A stretch of 64,000 bases of DNA from Latrodectus hesperus. Lineage: Eukaryota > Arthropoda > Arachnida > Araneae > Theridiidae. Shown here one piece after another: positions 1 through 11,398 of the stretch. The position numbers and the translations under genes are program-made. The stretch is from the NCBI GenBank assembly GCA_037975125.1, contig CM075853.1:32566613-32630612 (forward strand), read 5' to 3'. The stretch's first letter is position 1, and the number at the start of each line of letters is the position of its first letter. The notes beneath the pieces are model-generated. The model was given only the letters and a program-made list of their open reading frames with translations, searched no databases and was not told the origin of the DNA.

Positions 1-972
1 TTCTATTGGAGCAAAACGAGACAAGATGTAGAGAAATGGTGCCAATCTTGTGATGACTGTGCGGCACGTAAAGGACCGAAGAAACGTAGCCGAGGAAGGT
101 TGCAGCGGTACAACGTAGGAGCACCTTTTGAGAGGATAGCATTGGACATTTTGGGTCCTTTACCACGATCCTCAAATGGCAACAAATACATACTAGTTGT
201 CATGGACTACTTTACTAAGTGGCCTGAAGCGTTTGCAATCCCCGATCAAGAGGCGACTACAGTAGCCGAGGTTCTAGTGCAACAATGGGTTTCCAGATTC
301 GGCACACCCTTACAAATTCATTCTGATCAAGGGACAAATTTCACCTCTGTTGTGTTTAAAGGAATGTGTCAAATTCTCGGAATAGACAAGACGCAGACCA
401 CGCCACTACACCCACAATCGGATGGCATGGTAGAGAGGTTTAACAGAACCATCTTGAATAACCTCTCCCTTATGGTTTCCAGAAATCAGCAAGATTGGGA
501 TTTGAAGCTACCGCTGTTTCTTCTTGCATATCGCAGTGCTGTCCATGAGACTACCGGATATACTCCTTCACAGATGCTCTTTGGTCGCGAACTTCGTCTC
601 CCTTGTGATCTTCAGTTTGGTCGTCCACCGGATACATCTTCATCGCCAGAGGAATACCTTCGAGACCTTCAGGCACGTCTTGAAGATGTCCATAACTTCG
701 CTCGAGACCGAATCAACCTGACGACCGAAAGAATGAAGACAAGGTATGACACAAGAGCGACGGGACATGAATTCCAAGAAGGTGACAAAGTTTGGTTGTG
801 GAACCCGATTCGACGTAAAGGACTTTCTCCAAAGTTGCAAGCCAACTGGGAAGGTCCCTACACAGTCCTAAAAAGACTGAACGACGTCGTGGTTCGTATA
901 AGAAAATCATCTGCTTCAAAACCAAAGGTAGTACATTATGATAGATTAGCTCCTTATCGTAATGTAGAGTAA
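1..972 (+). CDS. pol: Ty3/gypsy Pol, integrase region (5' partial)
   Basis: The frame is open from base 1 to TAA at 970-972, about 323 residues; its true start lies upstream. Domains in order: the second half of the HHCC zinc-binding domain (CQSCDDC near residues 18-24), the catalytic core with D in ALDILGP, D in HSDQGTNF and E in DGMVERFNR (35 residues between the last two, the usual DD35E), and a C-terminal GPY/F-like module (WEGPY followed by VHYDRLAPY). The enzyme inserts the element's cDNA into host chromosomes. All three catalytic acidic residues are present and I see no frameshift or stop, so this part looks intact. The integrase call is secure; whether the whole element is active cannot be judged here. 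Confidence 0.95.
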   Translation, partial: FYWSKTRQDVEKWCQSCDDCAARKGPKKRSRGRLQRYNVGAPFERIALDILGPLPRSSNGNKYILVVMDYFTKWPEAFAIPDQEATTVAEVLVQQWVSRFGTPLQIHSDQGTNFTSVVFKGMCQILGIDKTQTTPLHPQSDGMVERFNRTILNNLSLMVSRNQQDWDLKLPLFLLAYRSAVHETTGYTPSQMLFGRELRLPCDLQFGRPPDTSSSPEEYLRDLQARLEDVHNFARDRINLTTERMKTRYDTRATGHEFQEGDKVWLWNPIRRKGLSPKLQANWEGPYTVLKRLNDVVVRIRKSSASKPKVVHYDRLAPYRNVE

Positions 973-1150
973 AAATCAGTAGACCATGGTCTGTTTGTAA
1001 ATAGTATAGATAATTTTAATCTTTTCTATTTTCTTGTATTTATAGTTGCTTGTGTATGTAATGTACTCTGTATCCTCTTGAAATGTAAATTCTTTTATAT
1101 TAAATTTGGCCTCCTATCAGGGGATTGTACTGCCCGGGACGTGCAGTCCT

Positions 1151-1163
1151 TGAGAGGGGGCAA
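1151..1163 (+). promoter_or_regulatory. polypurine tract (plus-strand primer)
   Basis: A purine-rich tract (TGAGAGGGGGCAA) sits directly before the TGTTAC that opens the 3' LTR. This is the expected position and composition for the primer of plus-strand cDNA synthesis. Upstream, 1128-1149 has a small dyad (ACTGC ... GCAGT). Confidence 0.8.
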
Positions 1164-1291
1164 TGTTACAAATTTGTAAATAATGATTATATTTGTCTTA
1201 AAATATCTCAGACAGATCAGAAATTCTCACATTTTGGGCAAAAATTGCGGTATTTAGACGTGTTGTAGTTTAAAAGCGGATTTCCTAATGA

Positions 1292-1371
1292 TTTGGCGAC
1301 TTGGCGACAGTTGGCGAGATTCTTGGCGACTTGGCGACGGTTGGCGAGATTTTTGGCGACTTGGCGAGAAA
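1292..1371 (+). repeat. short tandem repeat in LTR U3 (TTGGCGAC motif)
   Basis: Two full units and one partial unit of about 30 bp. Each is built from TTGGCGACTTGGCGAC followed by a GTTGGCGAGAT-like half. The motif TTGGCGA occurs eight times in about 80 bp. Repeated blocks in U3 commonly act as enhancers in LTR retrotransposons; that role here is inference. Confidence 0.75.
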
Positions 1372-1483
1372 TCGATACTTCTGGAAACATCCATCACCTA
1401 AGCTCTAGGACCAATATTTTCCGAGATAGCCTAGAAGCTTCCAGAGCCTTGGCGAAATTGGTAGATTTCTCCGCCAAGTCAGG

Positions 1484-1490
1484 TATAAAT
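1484..1490 (+). promoter_or_regulatory. LTR TATA box
   Basis: TATAAAT in a GC-richer context (AGGTATAAATACCGCAG). It is the best core-promoter candidate in the LTR; transcription would start about 25-30 bp downstream, near 1515, marking the U3/R border. Confidence 0.65.
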
Positions 1491-1691
1491 ACCGCAGCCC
1501 GACATAGAGTAGAGAGAGTATTGTGAAGACAGTCAGTGAGTGAATACGCGCGATTAGTTGTGACTGCTAGTTGTTCTCTGTCTGAGGTATTTGAGACCTG
1601 TGATTAGAAGCTGTTTCTTATTATTCTATCTGACGAATTGTAGCTGTGATTGTTACAGCGGGAATTTCGTTTACCTTGTGAAATTTTTACG

Positions 1692-1697
1692 AATAAA
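1692..1697 (+). promoter_or_regulatory. LTR polyadenylation signal
   Basis: AATAAA followed by a GT-rich stretch (GTCTTGTGTTC). It lies about 180 bp after the inferred transcription start and 70 bp before the LTR end, so it would end the retrotransposon transcript at the R/U5 border. Confidence 0.6.
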
Positions 1698-1763
1698 AGT
1701 CTTGTGTTCATTAAGTGGTTGCTTTATTCAACTCTCAATCGACACGAACCCGTGAAGCTCGGT

Positions 1764-1766
<3 letters not shown>

Positions 1767-1841
<75 letters not shown>
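1767..1841. repeat. (AT)n microsatellite
   Basis: Uninterrupted AT dinucleotide run immediately after the LTR. Any open frame encoding alternating Ile-Tyr here is an artefact of the repeat. Confidence 0.95.
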
Positions 1842-1843
<2 letters not shown>

Positions 1844-2224
1844 AAGGACATTATAATTTTTAAAAGGCTTATGAAGGGGCATGGTAAAAAAAGATTGAGT
1901 TCAAACAGATGCGTATTATTATTGGAAGTTAGGCAAGTTCAGGCGAACCAACTATTGTTTTATAGTCATGTTACTGTTACTTAATAAATACTAATTAAAA
2001 GTATAATAGTGATTTGACAGCGATTCTAAAACAATAAACTAAATACTAATGTTAGTCTTATTGATTGATAACAGTACTGGTGAAAGAGACCATCTAATTG
2101 GGAAACTGAGGCTTAGGACTACAGAAACTCGTCAGTGGAGGATTCATTTCTAATCATTCCTGTCTCAATCATTCATTCTTAGAGAATATATGAACATCAA
2201 ATATTTATAGCACTTAAATATTCT
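1842..2224. other. AT-rich interval, no feature seen
   Basis: No frame, tRNA-like box or repeat is recognisable between the (AT)n run and the LINE/SINE cluster. Confidence 0.5.
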
Positions 2225-2243
2225 ACTAATGTCTTACTACTAT

Positions 2244-2430
2244 TTGCGCCGAGCTGGCAGCCGAATGGTTAGCGCTCTTGCCTTCGGTTCAACAGTTCGT
2301 GGGTTCGAATCCCACCTTGGGCATGGATGTTTGTAGTGGTTCGGAATCCACTTTAAGCCGTAAATCCCGGTCTAATTAGCCCTCGTGTGCAAAAAATGAC
2401 CGTTGAGCGACAAACAAGCAAACAAGCAAG
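2244..2430 (+). mobile_element. SINE family A (tRNA-derived), nested in a LINE
   Basis: tRNA-like head starting GCCGAGCTGGCAGCCGAATG, with a box A-like segment (GAATGGTTAGCGC) and a perfect box B (GGTTCGAATCC, 2302-2312). A body containing GGTTCGGAATCCAC and GGTCTAATTAGCCCTCG follows, then a (CAAA/CAAG)n tail. It is flanked by TACTACTAT at 2235-2243 and 2431-2439, a 9-bp TSD lying inside the LINE fragment. The same family occurs at 10365, 11210, 20425, 44301, 53786 and 60145. Confidence 0.9.
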
Positions 2431-2439
2431 TACTACTAT

Positions 2440-2577
2440 CTGCTCCAAGTGTTTAAATGAACAGGCCTCTCTTGAACCTATTCTTCAATGCCTTGGTCTC
2501 TCCGGGAGAGATCTGATGGAGAATCCATTTATGGTGCTGGACTTTTTGAGGAGTACGCGCTCATGGACCTGGTCTAG
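2440..2577 (+). pseudogene. LINE ORF2 C-terminus (zinc-knuckle tail), frameshifted
   Basis: The translation shows a Cys-x2-Cys pair (CSKC) and, 15 residues after it, ILQCLGL, the usual C-terminal zinc-knuckle region after the RNase H domain in Jockey/I-type LINEs; the expected His is replaced. The frame continues through VLDFLR. A one-base shift then gives EYALMDLV followed by TAG at 2575-2577. The 51.0-kb copy reads the same ending in frame (VYALMDLL, stop), which shows that the shift here is a mutation. Clade assignment beyond RNase H-class LINE is uncertain. Confidence 0.75.
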
Positions 2578-2624
2578 CGCTGCTGACCTCGGGGGCACGC
2601 AACAACAACAACAACTAATGTCTT

Positions 2625-3502
<878 letters not shown>

Positions 3503-3904
3503 CGAAGCAATATGCGTGAATTATTATTCACTTAATTTCATGTTAATAAGTTCTATGCAATGATTTTTAACTCACGTCGAAGTTTTAGAAAAATGGGAGG
3601 TGGTTGTTTGACGAGAAACAAGTCATTCTTTTGCCATGAAGGTAGCGGGTTGAATACTTGATTTTTCCAATGAATTGAGCTCAGAACGGGTTCATGTATT
3701 CCATATTTTATGTTGGTCTAATATTCCGATTCTTGTACACTGTGAAGTAAAAAGTGCCAGCTCAGATGAGGATTTGGTTACTTGTCCCATGGTCAAAAAT
3801 GTTGAGCGGATGGCTGAATTACTGGATTTGTTAGCAAAAACAGCCAACTGAAAATGAACGCAATAAAACAAACACTATAAGAAAACGAAGTCACAGTAAT
3901 CTGC

Positions 3905-4080
3905 TGTGAGATAGTATCACTTTCCATTCAAAAGGTAATGGGTTCGAAACCTGTTTCAGCCAAAGAACCTCACGCTGAGAGGATCTTTATATGTAAAGTC
4001 TCCCTTAAGATTCAGTGTTACTATGCTGTTGTGGTGTAATATGATGAGAAAGATAACTGTTCAGATTTCTACATCGTCAT
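3905..4080 (+). mobile_element. possible tRNA-derived SINE (unassigned family)
   Basis: A perfect pol III box B (GGTTCGAAACC) lies at 3941-3951, with a weak box A-like segment about 35 bp upstream. A short motif, GCTGTTGTGGTGNAATATG, downstream near 4025 recurs near 60433. No TSD was found. It could be a chance box B. Confidence 0.35.
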
Positions 4081-5198
4081 TTGTCTGCGATTTAAAATCA
4101 GGAAATGATTGGTAATCTATAACAGCATTTATTTGTAAGCGGAAATGTATCGCAATATCAAAAGCAGAAAAAACTAATTCCATCTTTGCGGAAACTGCTC
4201 AGTTCGAAATAGATGAAGAAGGAAAATGTCATAAAAAAAACTAAATAAAATAAGTAACTAGATACGTGTATATCGTTGAAAAATCTTTCCAACTAATGTT
4301 TTCGCTTCTGCTGGTAGTTCTAGAACGATTCTGATGAACTTGACTGAGCAGTGCGACGAACTTTCATTGGAATCGTTGTTCTCTCTTTGACCTTCCATTG
4401 TGAGATGAAGTTTTGTTTTTTATTGAAAAGGAATTTTAGAGTAATAGAAAACGATATTAGTTTATAAAATCATTTTTTTAATGAAGTATATCCGGATATT
4501 AAGATTCTCATTCAAAAATATAATTCAAATATAAGCAAAATTATTCTATTCATAATCTACAAATTAATGCTCATTAAACATAAAAATAATGAAACATAGG
4601 TTTAAAATTTCTAAATTTATAGAGTTAAAATCTGATTCTGAAAACAGTTCTTCAATCATTCGAATTTTTTGTAAGAACAATACAAAATTTGAGATACACT
4701 TTCAAATAATGGTAATTTTAACTAAAATGAAAATCAAAACAAGATAAACAAATTTCTCATTTTTTGAGACCTGATTATTCTCAGAAAACACATGAATAAG
4801 GAAAAATGAGACTTTAATTTCCCCGAATTCAAATCCTATTCATGAATGATTTCCATCCCTTTCCAATTTTTTATGTTAAGAAACTTGAGATATGTTTTAT
4901 TTGATATTATAAATTTTAAATGAAATTTTTAGTAAAACGAAAATAATAATTGAAATTTTTTGTCTTTTCTATGTATGATAAAATAACATGTGGGAACTAC
5001 AAAAATAATAACTTTTTTCTCTGTTGTTAAAATCTAAGCCATAAACGGTTTTTATATTTTTTCAGTTCTTTATCAAAAATAAAATGAATTAAAAAAATTA
5101 TTTAATACCGGAAATCGTAATTCAAATAAAAATTTTCAAAAGTTTAAACTAAAGAAATGTCACTATTATCCAATTTCTTTTGCTTAAATTTCGCTTGA
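4081..5198. other. AT-rich interval, no feature seen
   Basis: No coding, repeat or RNA signal recognised. Confidence 0.5.
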
Positions 5199-6003
5199 AA
5201 TTTTCTTTTAAGTAGATCTTTTAAAAATTCAAATACTTACAAAACGAAAATAATAGGATAAGCTTCTAGAAACACGTTCTTTTAAGTAGTTCTTTTAAGA
5301 ATTCAAATTCTTACAAAACGAAAATAAGAGGATAAGCTTCTAGAAACACGTTCTTTTAAGTAGTTCTTTTAAGAATTCAAATTCTTACAAAACGAAAATA
5401 AGAGGATAAGCTTCTAGAAACACGTTCTTTTAAGTAGTTCTTTTAAGAATTCAAATTCTTACAAAACGAAAATAAGAGGATAAGCTTCTAGAAACACGTT
5501 CTTTTAAATAGTTCTTTTAAAAATTCAAATATTTATAAAACGAAAATAAGAGGATAAGCTTCTAGAAACACGTTCTTTTAAGTAGTTCTTTTAAAAATTC
5601 AAATTCTTACAAAACGAAAATAAGAGGATAAACTTCTAGAAACACGTTCTTTTAAGTAGTTCTTTTAAACATTCAAATTCTTACAAAACGAAAATAAGAG
5701 GATAAGCTTCTAGAAACACGTCCTTTTAAGTAGTTCTTTTAAGAATTCAAATTCTTACAAAACGAAAATAAGAGGATAAGCTTCTAGAAACACGTTCTTT
5801 TAAGTAGTTCTTTTAAAAATTCAAATATTTATAAAACGAAAATAAGAGGATAAGTTTCTAGAAACACGTTCTTTTAAAAATTTAAATACTTACAAAACGA
5901 AAATAAGAGGATAAGCTTCTAGAAACACGTTCTTTTAAGTAGTTCTTTTAAAAATTCAAATACTTACAAAACGAAAATAAGAGGATAAGCTTCTAGAAAC
6001 ACG
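5199..6003 (+). repeat. 74-bp minisatellite, 11 copies
   Basis: The landmark CACGTTCTTTT (one C variant) recurs at 5273, 5347, 5421, 5495, 5569, 5643, 5717, 5791 and 5865, exactly 74 bp apart. It occurs again at 5926 after a 61-bp unit, and the array ends near 6003. A first, slightly diverged copy precedes 5273. Each unit contains two 13-bp near-repeats (GTTCTTTTAAGTA and GTTCTTTTAAGAA); the short unit has lost exactly one of them. Each unit also has TTCTAGAA, the palindromic core of a heat-shock element, retained in all 11 copies even where neighbouring bases vary. Confidence 0.93.
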
Positions 6004-9000
6004 ATGCAGTTATGGAAAAAGATTGGAAATAAAAGTTTAAATTAGTTTGGAAATATGTCTTATTCTCTCTATTATAAAAATTAATTTAAACCATTTAATA
6101 ATATTTGTGAAAAAATGTTCTAAAAGCATTTTACCATATAATTTAGATTTAGATTTATTTTACCATCAGATCAAATTCAACGTAAAAAAAGATATGCCCA
6201 TCGCTAAAATTTCTGTTAAAGAAAATGAGTAATTTTCTCAATTAACAGAATATAAAAATTCTTATATTCGAACATCAAAAAAATTTTATTATTTTATTTT
6301 TGAAGTTTATGGTTTGCTTTCCATTTTATTAAATTATTAACTTTTATCATCTGTCCATTTGATGCACCTAAAATGTAGAGTTAAATAATATTTCTCATTA
6401 CAGATGAGACTTTGATGTATATTCACACATACATAAGGCTTTTTTTTTCAAGAATAATGTCAGCAGAAGAGACGTTTTTGTTGACGATAGAGAGTTTACG
6501 AGATTGACTCGTAATAAAATTAATATTTTGCACAAAATTTTTTTCAGAAGCATGGTCTTATAAAAGGGATTATGTGGGCACGCAAAACTCATCCATTTGG
6601 TTTACGACCTCTATAACCAATCATTCTTCGAAAAACCTTTCCTTTCTCAAAAAAAAAAAAAAATAAATAAAAAAATCTAAACATCGAATATATGTGACCA
6701 TACTTGATGCTTTTTAATAGAATTTGTGAAAATAATGTATAAATAAAAGTAAGTTTAAAATACAAATATTAAGCAAATCCAAGTTATTCTAAAATTTATT
6801 TCACAAAATATGTGAAAAAGAATACTAGTAAAAAGAAAATTAGGGAAAATTTAAAAAAGCATTCTATTTTAATTCCAAAAAGAAATGTGAAATTTTATTA
6901 TGAATGTCTGTTCTATTTGTTTTTATGATACGAAATATGTTATTTTTATAATTTTATCATGTAATGATCGTTTTAATGATTTAGTATAAGAGTTTCCGAG
7001 GCGTCAGTATATATAATTCTAGGGCAATAGTTTAAGAACACTTTGCTTAAATTTGTGGTGCTAGTTTTCTCTTGTATCTGAAATAAATTGTGATATTTTA
7101 GATAATCATACATATTTATTTACTTTTATTCGGTAAACAAATAAAAATATACAGTTTTCTAATATATAAAAATTTATTTTTAATTATAAGTGTACATTTT
7201 TATTTGTTACCTTTTTAGTTCATAGCTATAAAAATGATTATGAAAAATACTTAACAACAAAAATTAACTGAATCCTATCTATCGTTGTATAATGTTGTTA
7301 TTTCAAAATGCAAATAATTTAATCCAGCTTAGGTAAAATAATAAATATTTTGTGATATCAAAGAATTTAACAGATGATGACTCTTTGTGTGTGAATAATT
7401 TAATATTAATTTAAAATCAAGTTAAAGAATCGGATGCAGATAAAAATAATTATATTAAATATTGTTGTTTGACTCTAAAAATACATTTTTTTTAAAAAAA
7501 ATAAGCGTCACCGTTTTAATTTTCATGCTATTAAGCCTTAATAAAAAAAATCATATGTATTTCGAGAAGAGATTCACGATAAATAATTTTACTTAAAACT
7601 GCATTTTATACCCATAAATTCCCTTATGTGCATTTATGTGTGCTTAAAATTCTTTTCCATTTAAAATCTAAAAAATATTTTTCTATTCAACCTCAATAAA
7701 AGCAAAAATATATAAATGATGGCAATAACATCAAATAATATTTTCTAATTTAAGTGGTTCAGTTTTAAACGTGAAAAGAAATGTGTTTTCATTTGGAATT
7801 GTTTTGTTTACATTAAAGTTATATAAAATTATGCATTATTATAATTCTTTGCTCTATTCGTATTATATGATAATGCGAATATTTCTTAAGTACCTGGAAT
7901 TGTGTTTATTCCAATTTTTTAAAGTCATAAACGATTCACTCAACAGAAAATGCACAAGTTTGAAAAAATTACTTGAGACGAAATCATTATGAAAAACTTC
8001 TAGGGGCAACTGGAACAAATTTGCCATGAAGTGCCAACTAGAACAATGAATAAAGTGTTGAACTGCAGCGGCCATGAAGTAAAGTACTGAAATGCTGTGT
8101 CCGTAAATTAAATGTAAAAAAATGTCCTGAATTAAATGTTCCTTATTCTTTAAATATAATTTTGCAACTGTTTTTGTGTTATACTTTGATCTTATGGTTG
8201 TATAACAAATAATTTTCAGAGCAAGTTGAAGTTGCTTTTACTCCAAAAACAGTTATATTTTTGTGAATATTATTTGACAGATAAAACATTTGAATATGGA
8301 TCAAATTAAACGAGAATTTCGCATTCAAGAATTTAAAGAATTCTATTTCAAATCATACTTTTTTCACAAAAAAAGAAAGCTTCTTAAAATTGAAGTTTGA
8401 GAAAATGCAGTATCTGCATATACTTATTATTCCAAGACAAAATATCCAAATTATTGTGAGACTGAAATTTCTTATTTCAGGTTATAAAAGATTCTGATTT
8501 ATATGAAAACGGATTCACAAAATAAAATTCTCATGAGATTTAAAATAAAGAAAATATTTTAGCTACTTGTTTTTATTTTCATTATGGAAAGAAAAGATGC
8601 TAGTGTGATGCATAAAAACCAATAATTTGTTATTCTGAAATATGAAGGATTTTTATTTGGATCTTAAATATTTGACATGAATGAAAAATTAATTAAGTTT
8701 CAAGTCTATGAAAATGTATCTACTTATTTTTATTTACACATATTTTTGGAAAGACAATTCATTGTAATAATTCTTTGAGAAACCATGAACTTCTGACTCT
8801 AGAAAATAATAAATTTTGTCATTATACTAATGTAAACAACTTAATTCTTCATTTATATGAATGATTCATAAGAATAAAGGATTCGCGTTTCAAAAAATGT
8901 TGAATCCATTCCATTTCTAAGAAATACTATAGTGTATTTTGAAAAAATATTATATATGTATCAAATCTCTGTTTTATTTTGTCACGCTTGCTGATGAGGC

Positions 9001-9194
9001 ACCTTGAAATACTTGGTTTTAAGAACTGAATTAGATTCACTTTTCATTAGAATTCAATCAACAGCATGCAAACGGTAATTTCCAAATAACCTTTACCATT
9101 AAAATGTTCTCATCAACAAGATAAAGGATTACTATTCCTTGAGAAAGTTGCTGATTTATTTTAATCAGCCACGTGTAGTCAATAACCATTTCAT
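6004..9194. other. AT-rich interval, no feature seen
   Basis: Open frames here are short, low in complexity and dominated by Lys, Asn, Ile and Phe; none resembles a known protein and there is no convincing splice structure. No SINE boxes or TIRs seen. Confidence 0.5.
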
Positions 9195-9640
9195 TCAACT
9201 TTGTTATAATACCGGATGATGAAAATGATGGCCTCTATTTTTCCTCGTGGAAACTAATGAAAGTGAAACCCACGTGGCCTCTAAGAAGACATATCTTTCT
9301 GGTTTAGCCTCAAACTGTAACAAACGATGGCGGAAGAACAGGTACACCTGGGCATTGCAACGTAAAAGCGGGTTTTGTGTGACCCTCCTCAAGGACCAAA
9401 CGGGGCCTAGGGCAAGCTTAAAATACCAGCCTGATCAAAATTAACAAGAGATCATCGGAGAGTTATACCCCGGAAGGCATTCGGAGAAATTGTTGTTTTA
9501 GGTCACATACGAAACTCTTATCAATGGCAAAAGTGAAAACCAATAAAAAAAGAATTCCATTTTCCAGGAAGTGAAGTTCTGACGTGTGTTCGTCCACTTT
9601 CACTGATCGGAAGTCGGTCAGGACAATAGATGAAGATTTT
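9195..9640. other. GC-elevated island, unclassified
   Basis: About 450 bp stands out from its AT-rich flanks, with several CpG-containing words (CACGTGG, CGATGGCGG, CCCCGGAAGG, GACGTG). A 65-codon frame (9247-9444, +) has balanced composition, but I do not recognise the product. It could be a first exon and promoter, an old repeat, or chance. Confidence 0.3.
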
Positions 9641-10364
9641 TTTTCCTCGTCGTTTTCAGATCAGTAGAAAGTCTGGACATCTTACAACCAATAAGCGTGA
9701 AATTATTTGCATTTGTTGTAGAAATAAAAGTGTGTTCTCATTTGATCAAAAAAAAAAATGTTTCCTCAAGCAAGCAAAGAAAATAAAGGAGAAAGAAAAG
9801 AATATTAAAAAACTGAAAAATTAAGTTTTTTTCTGTGAGACCACTCGAACAAATAGATAAGAATCATGAGAAAACAGTTTTAAGCATGTAAAATTCTTAC
9901 TCTAGAGAAAAAGAACAAATAGTAATATTTTTTTAGTATTTTGCTATCAAGTAAATATTAAATCATCTTTGCGAATATGTCATGTGGATATTATATAAAA
10001 ATCCTTATTATTTATAGTTAATTTTGAATTTTATTATATATTTACAGCATATATTGCTTAACTTATTACAATTACATGAAGATTCCTGATTCTACAATCA
10101 ATAAGACTGAAGGGCTCAAACTATTGTAACTTAAATTACACAATTCCAAACTATTATTACATTTATTTATAATACATACTTTTAAATTGTGTGTTTGAGA
10201 TTATGCATTATAAATCGGAAAAATTCTATGCTTAATTGAAGGATTACAAAACTTTCAGGAAATTTTTCTCAAAGATAGATGTCTGTGAACAAAATCGATG
10301 ACAGATTATTAGTGACTGTCGGTTTTGATTTTAGGTTTGAAATAAAAAACAGATTCTACAGCCA
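9641..10364. other. AT-rich interval, no feature seen
   Basis: No coding or repeat signal recognised. Confidence 0.5.
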
Positions 10365-10506
10365 TTTCTTGCCACCGTCGGTAATGCGAAATAGACCATA
10401 AATGGATTCCGAACCTTACAAACATCCTCTCCGGAAATTTGAATGAAACCCACAAATTGCTGAACTGAAAGTCAGAATGCCAACCATTCAACTACCAGCT
10501 CGGTAT
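10365..10506 (-). mobile_element. SINE family A, old diverged copy
   Basis: Read on the minus strand it begins TACCGAGCTGGTAGTTGAAT and later shows GGATGTTTGTAAGGTTCGGA, aligning with the head and body of family A. The box B is damaged (GGGTTTCATTC in place of GGGTTCGAATC) and no TSD is visible. It is clearly much older than the copies at 2.2 and 11.2 kb. Confidence 0.75.
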
Positions 10507-11199
10507 TAGTAAGATTTCACAATCAAATCATGTGTTACTGAATTCAAAAAATCTAAGAAACATGAAAAATAAAAGCTTCAAATACCAGTTTTATCATTTT
10601 AAAAGAGAAAACGGAAACAACAAAGCCAAATAAAAAGCCATAAGAAAGAACCAAGGTTAATATTTATCCAAATATGTAAATCATGTAAAAATATTTGTTT
10701 AATTTGTGAAATATTTCTCATATTTTTCAACTATGCAATACGTTATTATACTAATGCTGATAAAAAAAGAATAATCTAGCTTAATAAGGAGATAAAACGA
10801 GATCAATTTATCCCATACATTTAAATGAAGCTTTCTCTCAAAAGAATATAAAATATAAGTATTCCATCAACTAAATTCAGAAACAATTGATTAATATCGT
10901 TAACAATAAGAGGAAAAAAATGAATGTGAAAAAATCATAAGAATAATCAATCTTCAAAATAAATTTGCAATATTAATAGGACTATCAAACATGTAAATAG
11001 TACAAAAAATCATTCGATTATAGACAAACTTCATTATATTCATGAATACGATTACATTAAAATAATAATGAACAAATTGAAGCCAATTGGGATAAGCAAA
11101 ATGAATGAGTATTCAAACAAATTATTTTGATAATGAAAACTAATTTAACGGAAAAGCAAAGAATACACTTGAAAATTCTAAATAAATATTAACATTAGA
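10507..11199. other. AT-rich interval, no feature seen
   Basis: No coding, repeat or RNA signal recognised. Confidence 0.5.
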
Positions 11200-11209
11200 T
11201 AAAATTCAG

Positions 11210-11398
11210 CAGCCGAGCTGGCAGCCGAATAGTTAGCGCTCTTGCCTTCGGTTCAACAGTTCGTGGGTTCGAATCCCACCTTGGGCATGGATGTTTGTAG
11301 TGGTTCGGATTCCACTTTAAACCGTAAGTCCTGGTCTAATTAGCCCTCGTGTGCAAAAAATGACCGTTGAGTGACAAACAAACCAACCAAATCAAACC
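11210..11398 (+). mobile_element. SINE family A, near full length with TSD
   Basis: Very similar to the copy at 2244: the same head, an intact box B (GGTTCGAATCC), and the same GTCTAATTAGCCCTCGTGTG body and CAAA-type tail. It is flanked by a perfect 10-bp TSD, TAAAATTCAG, at 11200-11209 and 11399-11408, which fixes both boundaries and shows a relatively recent insertion. Confidence 0.93.

Larger units (their letters stand above)
1..1766 (+). mobile_element. Ty3/gypsy LTR retrotransposon, 3' part
   Basis: The window opens inside the pol gene of an LTR retrotransposon and runs to the end of its 3' LTR. Order seen: integrase frame to 972, an untranslated stretch, a polypurine tract at about 1151-1163, then an LTR beginning TGTTAC and ending GGTACA. 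The 5' LTR, gag, protease, reverse transcriptase and RNase H lie outside the window. An uninterrupted integrase frame plus an LTR with a recognisable TATA box and poly(A) signal suggests a fairly recent insertion. The 3' flank is an (AT)n run, so a target-site duplication cannot be recognised. No env-like frame follows integrase. Confidence 0.93.
1164..1766 (+). repeat. 3' LTR of the gypsy element
   Basis: About 603 bp from TGTTAC to GGTACA, with the usual TG...CA termini and an imperfect terminal inverted repeat. It contains a tandem repeat in U3 (1292-1371), a TATA box at 1484-1490 and AATAAA at 1692-1697, giving a plausible U3-R-U5 layout. The right edge rests on the CA dinucleotide before the (AT)n run, because the 5' LTR is not available for comparison. 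Confidence 0.82.
2236..2613 (+). mobile_element. 5'-truncated RNase H-class LINE, 3' end, split by a SINE
   Basis: A LINE 3' terminus with a (CAA)n tail ends at 2613. It is bounded by an 11-bp TSD, ACTAATGTCTT, at 2225-2235 and 2614-2624. Bases 2236-2243 are continuous with 2440 onward once the SINE (2244-2430) and its duplicated target (2431-2439) are removed. The LINE part is therefore only about 180 bp and was already severely 5'-truncated when it inserted. A second copy of the same 3' end lies at 51013-51088, also flanked by a TSD. Confidence 0.85.

Noticed and set aside
1715..1984. Open frames with long Ile-Tyr alternation (also at 3286-3535 and 29760-29948)
   Set aside because: They are (AT)n microsatellites read as codons.
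2290..2315. Functional tRNA genes at tRNA-like boxes (also 11.3, 33.1, 44.3, 48.4 and 53.8 kb)
   Set aside because: Each is followed by a SINE body and tail, most have TSDs, and the acceptor stems do not pair as a mature tRNA would.
5199..6003. CRISPR-like array
   Set aside because: The 74-bp units are tandem with no unique spacers, and the sequence is eukaryotic.
7771..8075. Possible small genes at 7771-7992 (+) and 7863-8075 (-)
   Set aside because: Overlapping frames on both strands in AT-rich DNA with no recognisable motif.
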